A DNA stretch of 64,000 nt from Streptomyces sp. NRRL F-5135 (GCF_000719775.1 NZ_JOHR01000007.1:434001-498000), one strand, 5' to 3'; shown: positions 17,903 to 27,221, counted from the first letter of the stretch. Notes: generated by a model not told the origin, from the sequence alone. Program-made: numbers and translations.

Positions 17903-20377
17903 CTACTTGACGCGCACGACCTGCGGGTCGTGGTCGCTCGTCTGGTCGGCGAACTCCGCGTTGATGTGGACGACCTCGTAGCCGGGCTTCTTGATGGCCG
18001 GGCTGACCAGGATGTGGTCCAGCGTCTGCGAGTTGCCGTCGTAGACGTAGCTGTAACGCTCGGCCTGCGGCAGGGTGTTGATCAGGTCGACGAGGACCCC
18101 GCCCCGGGTGAGCGTGGTGAGCGGCTTGGAGAACTGGTAGTCGTTCATGTCACCGAGGACGACGACCTTGGCCTTCTTGTCCTTGGCGAGCAGGCCGGAG
18201 ACGAAGGTGTTGACCTCCTCGGCCTGGGCCAGGCGCTGCGTCTCGGAGCCCAGCGTCGGCGGCTGGAAGACGCCGTGCACCGGCTGGTCGCCGCCCTTGG
18301 AGTTGAAGTGGTTGCCGACCACGAACACCTGCCGGCCGCGGAAGGTGAACTCGCCGGCCAGCGGCTTGCGGCTGTTCTTCCAGGCGTCCGAGACGGGGTT
18401 GATCCGGCCCGGGGACGCCGAGAGCGCGATGCCCTTCTTGCCGTTCTTCACGACCTCCACGGGTGTGGTGGCGTCGCCGCCCGGGCGGTCCACGAAGCTG
18501 ACGCGCTTGGGGTTGAAGAGGAAGACGTTACGGATGTTGCCACCCGGCTCGCCTCCGTCGGCCTTGTTCTCCGGGTCGATGGCGCGCCAGTCGTAGGCCG
18601 GACCGCCCGCCTTCTTGATGGCGTCGGCGAACTTGGCGAGGGTCTGGTCGGCCGCGACCGTGCCGTCGTCCGTGGCACCGTTGTTGTCCTGGATCTCCTC
18701 CAGGCTCACGACGTCCGGCGAGGCGAGGTTCTTGACGATGCCCTGGGCGAGCTTGTCGTACTTGCTCTGCGGCTCCTGCGGGTCCAGGTTCTCGACGTTG
18801 TACGTGGCGACCGAGAGCTCGTCGGACTTGGCCGGCTTCGCCACGTCCGGCTCGAGGCCGCCCGGTTCGACCGTGCCCAGGGTGGTCGACTGGACGTTGT
18901 AGCCGCCGTAGTTGGCGTAGTCCAGCGGGCCGGCGGTGGTGCCGGAGAGGGTGTCGCCGACGTTGGCCTGGAGCTTGCCGCCCGTCAGCGAACCGATCAG
19001 GAGACGCCCGGAGTTCGGGTTGTCGTAGCCGGTGAGGACGGTGCCGCCGCTGGGGGTCGGGTTCTGCCTGGGCTTGGTGGTGATCCAGGTCTCGTTGTAG
19101 GCGTTGGACGCGCCCACCACCCGGACGTCCTCGACCCGCACCCGCATGCCCTCGCGGGACTCGTACCAGTCCAGCGCGTACTGGGAAGGCTTCAGCTCGA
19201 GCGGCTCGATGCTGCCGCCCTTCGCGTCCGGCGCGTAGTTCTCGGGCACCGTGCCGGCGCCGATCGCCTCGGCCGCGGGCAGTTCGTTGCCGGAGGACAG
19301 GACGGCGGTCGTCGGGCCGCTCAGCTCCGTGACGGACTGCGAGCCGGAGTTCTGGCCGCCGGGGTAGTACTCGGTGATCTTGCCGGAGACGAGGACCGAG
19401 TCGCCGGGCTTGACCTGCGGTGTGGCGGAGCCGGTGAAGACGAAGAGGCCCTCGCTCGTGGCGGGGTTGTCGTCGGGCTCGGGGTCCTGGAACCAGAAGC
19501 CCCGCGAGGAGCCGGTGGACCGGACCGCGGTGACCACACCCGGGACGTTGGTGACGCTCTTGCCCGCGTACGGGGAGAGCCGCTTGGCGCCCTGGACATC
19601 ATGGATGCGCACGTCACCGGGGGCGGTGTCGCCGGGTGACGGGGTGGGGGACGGCTCGCCGCCGCTGTCGCCGCCGCCCGTGCCGTCGCCCGCGCTGTTA
19701 CGGGGGCTCGGTGCGGCCCCGGTCAGGTCGGCGGAGTTGTCGTCCGTGTCGGTGAGGGCGGCGTTCCGGGTGACCGAGGTGGTGTTGCCCGCGCCGGTGG
19801 CGGGGGCGGTCTCCCGTACGACGGCGGTACCGAAGCCGACCAGGTCCTTGACTCTGTCGTCCGCCGCGCAGTCCGCGGCGGTCAGGCAGGTCAGCGGGGC
19901 CGTGGAGTGGACGAGGGCGACGGTGCCGCTGGTCGCCGACATCGCGATGGCGCCGCTCGCGTCGGGCGTGGGCAGCGCGGTGTCGCCGCCTGCTCCCTTG
20001 GCCTCCTGGACGAGGTAGCCGCCGCCCGCCGGAATGGCCCCGGTCACCTCGGTTACCTGCCACTTCGAGTTCGCGGTGGGCGCACCGCTCAGGTACTGGA
20101 CGGACCAGCCGGTCAGGTCGAAGGGCGCGTCACCGGAGTTGCCCAGTTCGATGAAGTCGTGGGAAAGGGTGGCGCCCGAGTTGCCACCGCCGCCGAAGAC
20201 CTCGGAGATGACGGCGTCGGGCGAGGGAGTCGCCTGTGCGGTGAGCGGGAGCGCGAGAAGCGATCCCGCCACTCCCACGGGGAGGAGGAGCGCGAGTCGT
20301 CCGGCGCGTCTGCCGACGGATCCGCCGCGGTGCCGGCCGTGCGGCGCCGGCGAGGCCGGGGGTATGGATGAGGACAC
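17903..20377 (-). CDS. ExeM/NucH-type extracellular nuclease with lamin-tail domain
   Basis: An 824-residue secreted protein. The GTG at 20377 gives a long Tat/Sec-like signal region with a hydrophobic core near residues 30-55, ending TAQATPS. A lamin-tail (LTD) domain at about 58-190 contains AVISEVFGGGGNSGA. A Ser/Gly/Asp/Pro linker follows, then an OB-like segment with SPYAGKSVTNVPGVVTAV. The C-terminal endonuclease/exonuclease/phosphatase domain (about 500-820) shows VATYNVENLDP, VSLEEIQDNNG, VVGNHFNSKGGD, VVLGDMNDYQ and SDHDPQVV, i.e. the Asn/Glu/His/Asp/His catalytic set. It probably degrades extracellular DNA for nutrient recycling. Monocistronic; no PHO box was recognised upstream. 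Confidence 0.92.
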   Translation of the reverse strand: MSSSIPPASPAPHGRHRGGSVGRRAGRLALLLPVGVAGSLLALPLTAQATPSPDAVISEVFGGGGNSGATLSHDFIELGNSGDAPFDLTGWSVQYLSGAPTANSKWQVTEVTGAIPAGGGYLVQEAKGAGGDTALPTPDASGAIAMSATSGTVALVHSTAPLTCLTAADCAADDRVKDLVGFGTAVVRETAPATGAGNTTSVTRNAALTDTDDNSADLTGAAPSPRNSAGDGTGGGDSGGEPSPTPSPGDTAPGDVRIHDVQGAKRLSPYAGKSVTNVPGVVTAVRSTGSSRGFWFQDPEPDDNPATSEGLFVFTGSATPQVKPGDSVLVSGKITEYYPGGQNSGSQSVTELSGPTTAVLSSGNELPAAEAIGAGTVPENYAPDAKGGSIEPLELKPSQYALDWYESREGMRVRVEDVRVVGASNAYNETWITTKPRQNPTPSGGTVLTGYDNPNSGRLLIGSLTGGKLQANVGDTLSGTTAGPLDYANYGGYNVQSTTLGTVEPGGLEPDVAKPAKSDELSVATYNVENLDPQEPQSKYDKLAQGIVKNLASPDVVSLEEIQDNNGATDDGTVAADQTLAKFADAIKKAGGPAYDWRAIDPENKADGGEPGGNIRNVFLFNPKRVSFVDRPGGDATTPVEVVKNGKKGIALSASPGRINPVSDAWKNSRKPLAGEFTFRGRQVFVVGNHFNSKGGDQPVHGVFQPPTLGSETQRLAQAEEVNTFVSGLLAKDKKAKVVVLGDMNDYQFSKPLTTLTRGGVLVDLINTLPQAERYSYVYDGNSQTLDHILVSPAIKKPGYEVVHINAEFADQTSDHDPQVVRVK

Positions 20378-20733
20378 GGGGAACTCTTTCTTACGGATGG
20401 CAGGTGTGTGGGGTACGGAGGTGGGGAGCACCGCGGAGGGTGCGGAGCCGTACCACGAAAAGGCGGGAAGGCGGCTCAAGATACGCGCGTAGACATCGAC
20501 CCAACAAGAGGGATGCCGAGCCAAAGAGCAAGTGTTTCCCGACCGTTCGCCGGATTTAACCCAAAACCCCACATCACTGACGCCGCGTAAGGGAATCAAC
20601 CGGGACAAGACTGGACGCAACGGGGCGCCATTCATGCCTCCTGTACACGCCCATGCGTGTCCGCGCCCGCCCTGACCGCACTCGCGCCCGACCACACCGC
20701 CTACCGCCCCGGAGGGGGCCTTCCGCCGGCCGG
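20378..20733. other. Divergent intergenic region, about 355 bp
   Basis: This contains the 5' leader of the nuclease (minus strand) and the upstream side of the riboswitch promoter (plus strand). No gene is visible. It is noticeably less GC-rich around 20480-20620 than its surroundings. Confidence 0.5.
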
Positions 20734-20739
20734 TAGAGT
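20734..20739 (+). promoter_or_regulatory. -10 element for the riboswitch transcript
   Basis: TAGAGT fits the Streptomyces -10 consensus and places the start of transcription just before the aptamer. No clear -35 hexamer is visible. Confidence 0.5.
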
Positions 20740-20744
20740 GGGCG

Positions 20745-20953
20745 GGTCGTCATCATGCCCGTACGGGGGAAAGCCGGTGGGAATCCGGCGCTGACCCGCA
20801 GCCGTGAGCCGCCGTCACCGGTGGCGAGCCGGATCGCCCCGCACATGGTCGTGACCGGCTCGTGCCACCGGAAACCGCCGGTGGCCGGCACCGTCGAGGT
20901 TTACGGGCCGGAGCCTGGTACCCGAGTGTGCCGGTGCCCGGCTCCCGCAGGAG
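20745..20953 (+). ncRNA. Cobalamin riboswitch
   Basis: The B12-aptamer core is plainly readable from about 20773: GGGGGAAAGCCGGTG, then GGGAATCCGGCGCTGACC and CGCAGCCGTGAGCC, the conserved J3/4-P4-P5-P6 region. The 3' B12-box equivalent, GGAGCCTGGTACC (20910-20922), is divergent. Just downstream GGCTCC (20940-20945) can pair either with GGAGCC (20910-20915) or, through its CTCC part, with the GGAG of the ribosome-binding site (20950-20953). That gives an obvious on/off translational switch. It controls the five-gene surface-protein/ECF-transporter operon; repression by cobalamin is expected from the family. Confidence 0.9.
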
Positions 20954-20968
20954 AGGCCCAGCCCGCCC

Positions 20969-22321
20969 ATGACCACCGTTCGCCGCTGCGCCGCCGCGCT
21001 CGCCGCATCCGCCGTACTCGGTGTGGCCCTCGCACCGGCCGCCCACGCGGGAGGTGATGTGCCCGTCACGCCCGCCCCGTCCGCCTCCTCCCCGGCCCCG
21101 GACGCCTCCTCTCCTTCGACGCCTTCGTCTCCCCCCTCGTCGTCTCCCTCGCCGTCGAAGTCGAAGCCCGCGTCCGCGGGCCTCCCGGCGGGCCTGTACG
21201 GCACCAAGGACCCCACCTACGACGGTGTGTGGCGCCAGTCGCTGGCATTCCTGGGCCAGTACACCGGCGGGTACAAGCCCGCGAAAGCGGCCGTCACCTG
21301 GCTGAAGGGCCAGCAGTGCGCCAACGGCGCCTTCCCCGCCTACCGCGCTGACCCCACCACCCCCTGCGACGCGACGACCGCGGTCGACTCCAATGCCACG
21401 GCCGCCGCCGTGCAGGCCCTCTCCAGCCTGGGCGGCCAACGACCGGCGATGCGCCGGGCGGTCGCCTGGCTGCGCTCCGTCCAGAACGCGGACGGCGGCT
21501 GGAGCTACACCCCCGGCACCCCGAGCGACGCCAACTCCACCTCCCTCGTCATCGGCGCGTTCACGGCCGCGGGCGTACGGCCCAGTTCCGTACGGTCCCC
21601 CGAGGGGAAGAACGCCTACGACGCCCTGGTCGGCTTCGCCATCCCCTGCGAGCCGGGCGCGGACGCCGGGGCCTTCGCCTACCAGCCCGACGCCGCCGGC
21701 CGACTGAGCGCCAACGAGGACGCCACCGGCGCCGCCGTCCTCGCCGGGCTCGGCAAGCGGATGGTGACCGCTCCGGTGCCCCCGGGGCCCGCTCCGGACT
21801 GTGTGCGTACGGCGGCCCCCTCGCCCGAGCGCGCCGCCCGCAACGGCGCCGCCCATCTGGTGTCCGCGCTCGGCCCGTCGGGCCATCTCGTCCAGCCGCC
21901 GCTGCCCGGCACCGACGACAGCACGCCCCTGCCCGACGTCGGGAACACCGCCGACGCGGTCGTCGCCCTGGCTGCCGCCGGATACGGCAACCAGGCGGCC
22001 CAGGCCCTGGAGTGGCTGAAGACGAACGCGGCCGGCTGGGCCGAGGAGAACGGCCCCGCCGCCTACGCCCAGTTGCTCTTCGCCGCCCATGCGACGGACA
22101 CCGATCCACGCGACTTCGGCGGTGTCGACCTCGTCCAGCGTCTGAACGCCACCGGTCCCACCCCCACTCCCCTCCCCTCCCCGGGCGCGTCGGCCACGAC
22201 GGCGAGCGCGGCCGACGACGCGGCCGGTCCGGTCCTCCCGTGGGCCGTCGGTATCGCACTGGTCGCCTGTGCCGGGCTCGGTCTCCTGATCCGCCGCCGC
22301 GGAAGGGCACGGCGGTCATGA
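20969..22321 (+). CDS. Secreted, membrane-anchored prenyltransferase/squalene-oxidase-repeat protein
   Basis: A 450-residue surface protein and the first gene behind the cobalamin riboswitch. A signal peptide (about 1-26, ending AAHAGG) is followed by a Ser/Pro linker (30-70). Then come helical-hairpin repeats of the alpha/alpha-toroid type (AVTWLKGQQCANGAFPAY, AVAWLRSVQNADGGWSYTP, ALEWLKTNAAGWAE). A Thr/Pro spacer leads to a C-terminal membrane helix and an RRRGRARR stop-transfer tail. Animal cobalamin binders (intrinsic factor, transcobalamin) have an alpha6-alpha6 barrel plus a small beta domain, so this barrel may be an extracellular corrinoid-binding receptor. That role is inferred from context and fold. 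It overlaps the next gene by 4 bp. Confidence 0.85.
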   Translation: MTTVRRCAAALAASAVLGVALAPAAHAGGDVPVTPAPSASSPAPDASSPSTPSSPPSSSPSPSKSKPASAGLPAGLYGTKDPTYDGVWRQSLAFLGQYTGGYKPAKAAVTWLKGQQCANGAFPAYRADPTTPCDATTAVDSNATAAAVQALSSLGGQRPAMRRAVAWLRSVQNADGGWSYTPGTPSDANSTSLVIGAFTAAGVRPSSVRSPEGKNAYDALVGFAIPCEPGADAGAFAYQPDAAGRLSANEDATGAAVLAGLGKRMVTAPVPPGPAPDCVRTAAPSPERAARNGAAHLVSALGPSGHLVQPPLPGTDDSTPLPDVGNTADAVVALAAAGYGNQAAQALEWLKTNAAGWAEENGPAAYAQLLFAAHATDTDPRDFGGVDLVQRLNATGPTPTPLPSPGASATTASAADDAAGPVLPWAVGIALVACAGLGLLIRRRGRARRS

Positions 22322-23085
22322 CCGGCTCTCGCATACCGCTGCCCGTCCGCGCTCCGCTGTCGGCCGGCGTGCCACTCCTCGTCTCCCTGCTGCTGGTCGC
22401 GCTCGGCGCCGGGAGCGCCCAGGCGGCCGGCTACCGCTACTGGTCGTTCTGGGAGAGCGACGGCGGGGGGTGGGCGTATGCCACGGAAGGTCCCGCCACG
22501 GCTCGCCCGGCCGACGGCTCCGTCACCGGCTTCCGGTTCTCGGTGAGCGCGGACAGCGGCGACGCGGCGAAGCCGCGCGGCGTGCCGGACTTCACGGCCG
22601 TGTGCGGGGACACCGCGGCCGAGGCCGGCCGCAAACGGGTCGCCGTCGTCGTCGATCCCGGTACGGCCGCCGACGCCCCGGACGGTGAGCGGCCGCCCGC
22701 GCCCCGGGCCACGTGTGCCCGGGTCGGCGAGGACGCGACCGCCGCCGAGGCCCTCGCCGCGGTGGCCGAACCCCTGCGCTACAACGCCGACGCGCTGTTG
22801 TGCGCCATCTCCGGCTACCCCGCGTCCGGCTGCGGCGAGCAGGTACGGGACGGCGAGAAGCAACCCGAGGAGACCGCGCCGGCGGCTCCGCCGGGGACCA
22901 CCCCACCGACCACGCCGACGACGGCGGGCACGACGGCCGGGGGCTCCCGGAACACCGCGGCCCCGGCCACCGGCGCGGAAGGCGACCACGACGGGGGCCC
23001 GTCCCTGGGACTGGTCGCCGGTGTCGCCGCCGTGGCCGCCCTCGCCGCGGCCGGCCTCTGGCGGGCCCGCCGCCGACGCGGCTGA
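22318..23085 (+). CDS. SCO2322-family membrane-anchored surface protein
   Basis: A 255-residue exported protein overlapping the upstream gene by ATGA. The signal peptide (about 1-36) ends AQAAGY. A compact domain (about 37-180) includes YRYWSFWE, GGGWAYATEGPATARPADGS and LLCAISGYPASGCG with paired Cys residues. A Thr/Pro-rich stalk (about 185-225), a C-terminal membrane helix and a basic RARRRRG tail complete it. I recognise the family by the Streptomyces SCO2322 name only. The WAY...G...DGS pattern recalls DUF4430-like beta domains that accompany alpha/alpha barrels in cobalamin binders; this is a guess worth a profile search. It is always expected next to the ECF genes. Confidence 0.8.
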   Translation: MTGSRIPLPVRAPLSAGVPLLVSLLLVALGAGSAQAAGYRYWSFWESDGGGWAYATEGPATARPADGSVTGFRFSVSADSGDAAKPRGVPDFTAVCGDTAAEAGRKRVAVVVDPGTAADAPDGERPPAPRATCARVGEDATAAEALAAVAEPLRYNADALLCAISGYPASGCGEQVRDGEKQPEETAPAAPPGTTPPTTPTTAGTTAGGSRNTAAPATGAEGDHDGGPSLGLVAGVAAVAALAAAGLWRARRRRG

Positions 23086-23095
23086 CCCGCACGTC

Positions 23096-24370
23096 ATGAG
23101 CTCCGTCCCGAACCTCCCCGCACCGTCCCGCCGCACCGCCGTCCGGCGCGGCCCGTCCCGTCGTCTTCCCCCGTCCGCGCTCCGGGCCCCCGCGGCCGAC
23201 CGGTCCAACGCCCTGCACGCCGGGGCCTGGTGGCTGTGGGCCCTCGGGCTGGCCACGGCCGCGTCCCGGACGACCAATCCGCTGCTCCTCGGTCTGCTGG
23301 TGGCCGTCGCCGGCTATGTCGTCGCGGCCCGCAGGACCGACGCGCCCTGGGCCCGTTCGTACGGCGCCTTCGTGGCGCTCGGGCTGGCCGTCATCGGCAT
23401 CCGGCTGCTGTTCTCGGTCTTCCTCGGCTCCCCCGTGCCCGGCTCTCATGTGCTCTTCACCCTGCCCGAGGTGCCGCTGCCCGACTGGGCGCGGGGCGTG
23501 CGGATCGGCGGCCGGGTGACGGCCGAGCAGCTGCTCTTCGCCCTGTACGACGGCGGGAAGCTGGCGACGCTGCTGATCTGCGTGGGCGCGGCCAACGCGC
23601 TCGCCAGCCCGGCCCGGCTGCTCAAGTCCCTGCCGGGCGCGCTGTACGAGGCCGGGGTCGCCGTCGTCGTGGCCATGACCTTCGCACCGAACATGGTCGC
23701 CGACGTCCGGCGCCTGCGCACGGCACGCAGACTGCGCGGCCGTCCCACCGGCGGTGTACGGGCGGTCCTCCAGATCGGACTGCCCGTTCTGGAGGGCGCG
23801 TTGGAGCGGTCGATCGCCGTCGCCGCCTCCATGGACGCACGTGGATACGGCCGGACGGCCGAGGTTCCGCGCTCCGTCGCCCGGCTCACCACCGTCCTCA
23901 CGCTCGGCGGGCTGCTGGGCGTCTGCGCCGGTTCGTACGCGCTGCTGGCCGCGGAGGGCGCCGGATACGGCCTGCCGGTGCTCTGCGCCGGTGCCGTCGC
24001 CGCGCTGGCCGGGCTGTGGCTCGGGGGCCGGCGCTCGGCCCGCAGCCGGTACCGCCCCGACCGCTGGGGGGCGCGGGCCTGGCTGGTGGCGGCCTCCGGT
24101 GCGGCGGTCGCGGTGGTGATGATCCGCGCGGGCGTCGGCGACCCGGAGGCTCTGCGTCCGGGCGTCGTTCCCCCGACCGCGCCCACCCTCCCGCTCTGGC
24201 CCGCCGCGGGTGCCCTGCTCGGTCTGCTGCCCGCCGTCGTCGCGCCGGCGCCGGCGTCCGCTCCGCTTCCCGTTCCCGCTCCCCCGCCCAAGCCCACGCC
24301 GCCGTCCCCCTCGTCGTCCGCCCGCGCGGCGACCGGGGACGCGCCGGAACCGAAGGAGACGACACCATGA
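23096..24370 (+). CDS. ECF transporter T component (CbiQ family)
   Basis: A 424-residue transmembrane coupling subunit with about five to eight hydrophobic segments. The two Ala-Arg-Gly-type coupling motifs used to contact the ATPases are visible: TARRLRG and AASMDARGYGR (about residues 210 and 245). The C-terminal third is longer than usual CbiQ, with two extra hydrophobic segments and a Pro/Ser-rich tail. It starts 10 bp after the SCO2322-like gene and ends in an ATGA overlap with the ATPase. It links the S component to ATP hydrolysis in the membrane. Confidence 0.92.
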   Translation: MSSVPNLPAPSRRTAVRRGPSRRLPPSALRAPAADRSNALHAGAWWLWALGLATAASRTTNPLLLGLLVAVAGYVVAARRTDAPWARSYGAFVALGLAVIGIRLLFSVFLGSPVPGSHVLFTLPEVPLPDWARGVRIGGRVTAEQLLFALYDGGKLATLLICVGAANALASPARLLKSLPGALYEAGVAVVVAMTFAPNMVADVRRLRTARRLRGRPTGGVRAVLQIGLPVLEGALERSIAVAASMDARGYGRTAEVPRSVARLTTVLTLGGLLGVCAGSYALLAAEGAGYGLPVLCAGAVAALAGLWLGGRRSARSRYRPDRWGARAWLVAASGAAVAVVMIRAGVGDPEALRPGVVPPTAPTLPLWPAAGALLGLLPAVVAPAPASAPLPVPAPPPKPTPPSPSSSARAATGDAPEPKETTP

Positions 24371-26250
24371 TCCGCTTCGAAGACGTGTCGGTCACCTACG
24401 GCGACACCGCCGCACCGGCGATCAGCGGGGTCGATCTGACCGTTCCGGAGGGCGAACTGGTCCTGCTCGTAGGGCCTTCCGGAGCCGGCAAGTCGACCCT
24501 GCTGGGAACCGTCTCCGGGCTGGTCCCGCACTTCACGGGCGGCACTCTGCGCGGCCGTGTCACCGTCGGCGGCCGGGACACCCGGACGCACAAGCCCCGC
24601 CAACTCGCCGACCTCGTCGGCACGGTGGGCCAGGACCCGCTCGCCCACTTCGTCACCGACACGGTCGAGGACGAACTGGCCTACGGCATGGAGTCCCTGG
24701 GCCTCGCACCCGATGTGATGCGCCGCAGGGTCGAGGAAACGCTGGACCTGCTGGGCCTGGCCGAGCTGCGCGACCGGCCGATCACCACGCTCTCCGGCGG
24801 CCAGCGCCAGCGCGTCGCCATCGGCTCCGTCCTGACCCCGCACCCCCGGGTGCTGGTACTCGACGAGCCGACCTCGGCCCTGGACCCGGCGGCGGCCGAG
24901 GACGTCCTCGCCGTGCTGCAGCGGCTCGTGCACGACCTCGGCACGACCGTGCTGCTCGCCGAGCACCGGCTCGAACGGGTCGTGCAGTACGCGGACCATG
25001 TCATCCTCCTTCCTGGTCCCGGCCAGGCCCCCGTGCTCGGGAGCCCGGAACAGATCATGGCCGTCTCCCCGGTGTTCCCACCGGTGGTGGAGCTGGGCCG
25101 GCTGTCGGGCTGGGAGCCGCTGCCCCTGTCCGTACGGAACGCCCGGCGCAAGGCGGCGGAGCTGCGCGAACGCCTGGCCGACCGGGCCCCCGCGCCTTCG
25201 CCCGCCCCCGCGGCCGGGCCGTCAGCGCCGGACCACGGGACCCCGGTCACCGGCTCGGCGCCGGAGACGCGGCGGCCGTCCCCGGCCCCTGTCGCCCCGG
25301 CCGCCCCTGCCGCGCCCGCGCGGTCGGCGCCCGCCCGGCCAGGGTTCGTCCGATCCGCGTTCGCCCGGTTGTTGCGCCGAGGCACGGACACGGCTCCCGA
25401 CCAGGGCCGTTCGGCCGGTACCGCGTCCAGTGGACCGGCCGACGCCTCACCTCCCGGCGGTGGGCCGGCCCACGCTCCGCTCGCCTCCATAACCGGTCTG
25501 ACCGTGCGGCACGGACGGACCGAGGCACTGCGCCGGGTGTCACTGACCGTCGCGCCGGGCGAGACCGTCGCGCTGATGGGCCGTAACGGCGCGGGGAAGT
25601 CCACCCTGCTCGGCTCCCTCATCGGCACGGTCGAGCCCGCCTCCGGCACCGTCCTCGTCGGCGGCCGGGCCCCGCACCGCACTACACCGCGCGAACTCGT
25701 CCGCCAGGTCGGTCTCGTACCGCAGGAACCACGTGACCTGCTGTACGCCGACACCGTCGCCGCCGAGTGCGCCGCCGCCGACAACGACGCGGGCGCGGCG
25801 CCCGGCAGTTGCCGGGCCCTGGTCGAGCGACTGCTTCCGGGGCCGGCCGACACGACGCATCCACGTGACCTGTCCGAGGGGCAGCGGCTGGCGCTGGCCC
25901 TGGCCGTCATCCTGACCGGGCGGCCTCCGCTGCTGTTGCTGGACGAGCCGACCCGGGGGCTGGACTACGCGGCGAAGTCCCGTCTCGTGGGGATCCTGCG
26001 GTCGCTCGCGGCAGCGGGACACGGAACCGTCCTGGCGACCCACGATGTCGAGCTGGCGTCGGAGCTGGCCGACCGGGTGGTGATCCTCGCCGACGGCGAG
26101 ATCGTCGCGGACGGCCCGACCTCCCAAGTGGTGGTCTCGTCCCCTGCCTTCGCGCCCCAGGTCGCGAAGGTCCTGGCGCCCCAGGCATGGCTGACGGTGG
26201 CACAGGTGCGTACCGCCCTGTCATCGGACGGGGGCGACCGGCCGGCATGA
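24367..26250 (+). CDS. Fused double ATPase subunit of ECF transporter
   Basis: A 627-residue protein with two ABC nucleotide-binding domains on one chain, equivalent to EcfA1-EcfA2. Domain 1 (about 1-245): Walker A GPSGAGKST, signature LSGGQRQR, Walker B VLVLDEPTSALD, H-loop AEHRLE. A 130-residue Ala/Pro-rich linker follows. Domain 2 (about 375-600): Walker A GRNGAGKST, signature LSEGQRLA, Walker B LLLLDEPTRGLD, H-loop ATHDVE. Both sites look competent. It is coupled by ATGA overlaps to the T gene before it and the S gene after it. Confidence 0.95.
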   Translation: MIRFEDVSVTYGDTAAPAISGVDLTVPEGELVLLVGPSGAGKSTLLGTVSGLVPHFTGGTLRGRVTVGGRDTRTHKPRQLADLVGTVGQDPLAHFVTDTVEDELAYGMESLGLAPDVMRRRVEETLDLLGLAELRDRPITTLSGGQRQRVAIGSVLTPHPRVLVLDEPTSALDPAAAEDVLAVLQRLVHDLGTTVLLAEHRLERVVQYADHVILLPGPGQAPVLGSPEQIMAVSPVFPPVVELGRLSGWEPLPLSVRNARRKAAELRERLADRAPAPSPAPAAGPSAPDHGTPVTGSAPETRRPSPAPVAPAAPAAPARSAPARPGFVRSAFARLLRRGTDTAPDQGRSAGTASSGPADASPPGGGPAHAPLASITGLTVRHGRTEALRRVSLTVAPGETVALMGRNGAGKSTLLGSLIGTVEPASGTVLVGGRAPHRTTPRELVRQVGLVPQEPRDLLYADTVAAECAAADNDAGAAPGSCRALVERLLPGPADTTHPRDLSEGQRLALALAVILTGRPPLLLLDEPTRGLDYAAKSRLVGILRSLAAAGHGTVLATHDVELASELADRVVILADGEIVADGPTSQVVVSSPAFAPQVAKVLAPQAWLTVAQVRTALSSDGGDRPA

Positions 26251-27221
26251 CCACCCCCGACACCCCCGCGACCCACGGCGGTCCCGGCACTCCCGGCAGC
26301 CCAGCGGCCCGGGATTCGGACTCCGGTCCCAACTCCGGCCCCAGCCCCAGCCCCGGCTCCGGCTCCGGCTCCGGCTCCCGGAATCCCCGCCGGCGGCCGC
26401 CTCGTTCCCCGGTGCCGCAGGCGCGTGCCGTGCGGCTGGGGCCGCGCTCGGTCTGCGCGCTCGCCCTCGTCAGCGCCATCGGCGTCGTCGCCTTCGGCTG
26501 GCCCCTGCTGGCCGACCCCGCGTCCGGGCTCGCCCATTCCCAGGACGCGCCCTGGCTCTTCGCGCTGCTCCTGCCCCTCCTCGTGGCCGTGGTCGTCGCG
26601 ACGATCGCCGATTCCGGACTGGACGCCAAGGCGGTCGCGATGCTGGGCGTCCTGGCCGCCGTGGGCGCCGCCCTGCGGCCGCTGGGGGCGGGCACGGCCG
26701 GGCTGGAACCCATGTTCTTCCTGATGGTGCTGAGCGGCCGGGTCCTCGGCCCCGGCTTCGGATTCGTCCTGGGCTCCGTCACCATCTTCGCGTCCGCGCT
26801 GCTGACCGGCGGGGTCGGTCCCTGGATGCCCTTCCAGATGCTCGCGATGGGGTGGTTCACGATGGGCGCCGGGTTGCTGCCGGGGCCCGACCGGCTGCGC
26901 GGCCGGGCCGAGTCGCTGATGCTGGCGCTGTACGGCGCGTGCGCCGCGCTCGCGTACGGCACCGTCATGAATCTCCAGGGCTGGACGTACCTCGGCGGGC
27001 TCTCGTCCGGCATCTCCTTCCACCCGGGCGAGCCCGTCCAGGACAACCTCGTCCGTTTCCTCGCGTACTGCGCCGCGACCTCACTGGGCTGGGATCTGGG
27101 CCGGGCGACGCTCACGGCCGTCCTGACCCTGACCGTCGGCGGCACCCTGCTCAAAGCGCTGCGCCGGGCCACCCGCAGGGCGGCCTTCGAGGCGAAGGCC
27201 GCCTTCGCCCGACCCGAGTGA
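26247..27221 (+). CDS. ECF transporter S component (cobalamin/CbrT-like)
   Basis: A 324-residue integral membrane substrate-binding subunit. A Pro/Ser/Gly-rich cytoplasmic N-terminus (about 1-65) precedes six predicted helices. The segment FFLMVLSGRVLGPGFGFVLG and GGVGPWMPFQMLAMGW match the pattern of the CbrT group of S components, predicted or shown to bind cobalamin in ECF-CbrT systems. The cobalamin riboswitch upstream supports corrinoid (or cobalt) as the cargo. It is the last gene of the operon, joined to the ATPase by ATGA. Confidence 0.85.
   Translation: MTTPDTPATHGGPGTPGSPAARDSDSGPNSGPSPSPGSGSGSGSRNPRRRPPRSPVPQARAVRLGPRSVCALALVSAIGVVAFGWPLLADPASGLAHSQDAPWLFALLLPLLVAVVVATIADSGLDAKAVAMLGVLAAVGAALRPLGAGTAGLEPMFFLMVLSGRVLGPGFGFVLGSVTIFASALLTGGVGPWMPFQMLAMGWFTMGAGLLPGPDRLRGRAESLMLALYGACAALAYGTVMNLQGWTYLGGLSSGISFHPGEPVQDNLVRFLAYCAATSLGWDLGRATLTAVLTLTVGGTLLKALRRATRRAAFEAKAAFARPE

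Noticed and set aside
20378..20600. PHO boxes upstream of the secreted nuclease
   Set aside because: NucH-type nucleases can be phosphate-regulated, but no GTTCACC-type direct repeats were found.
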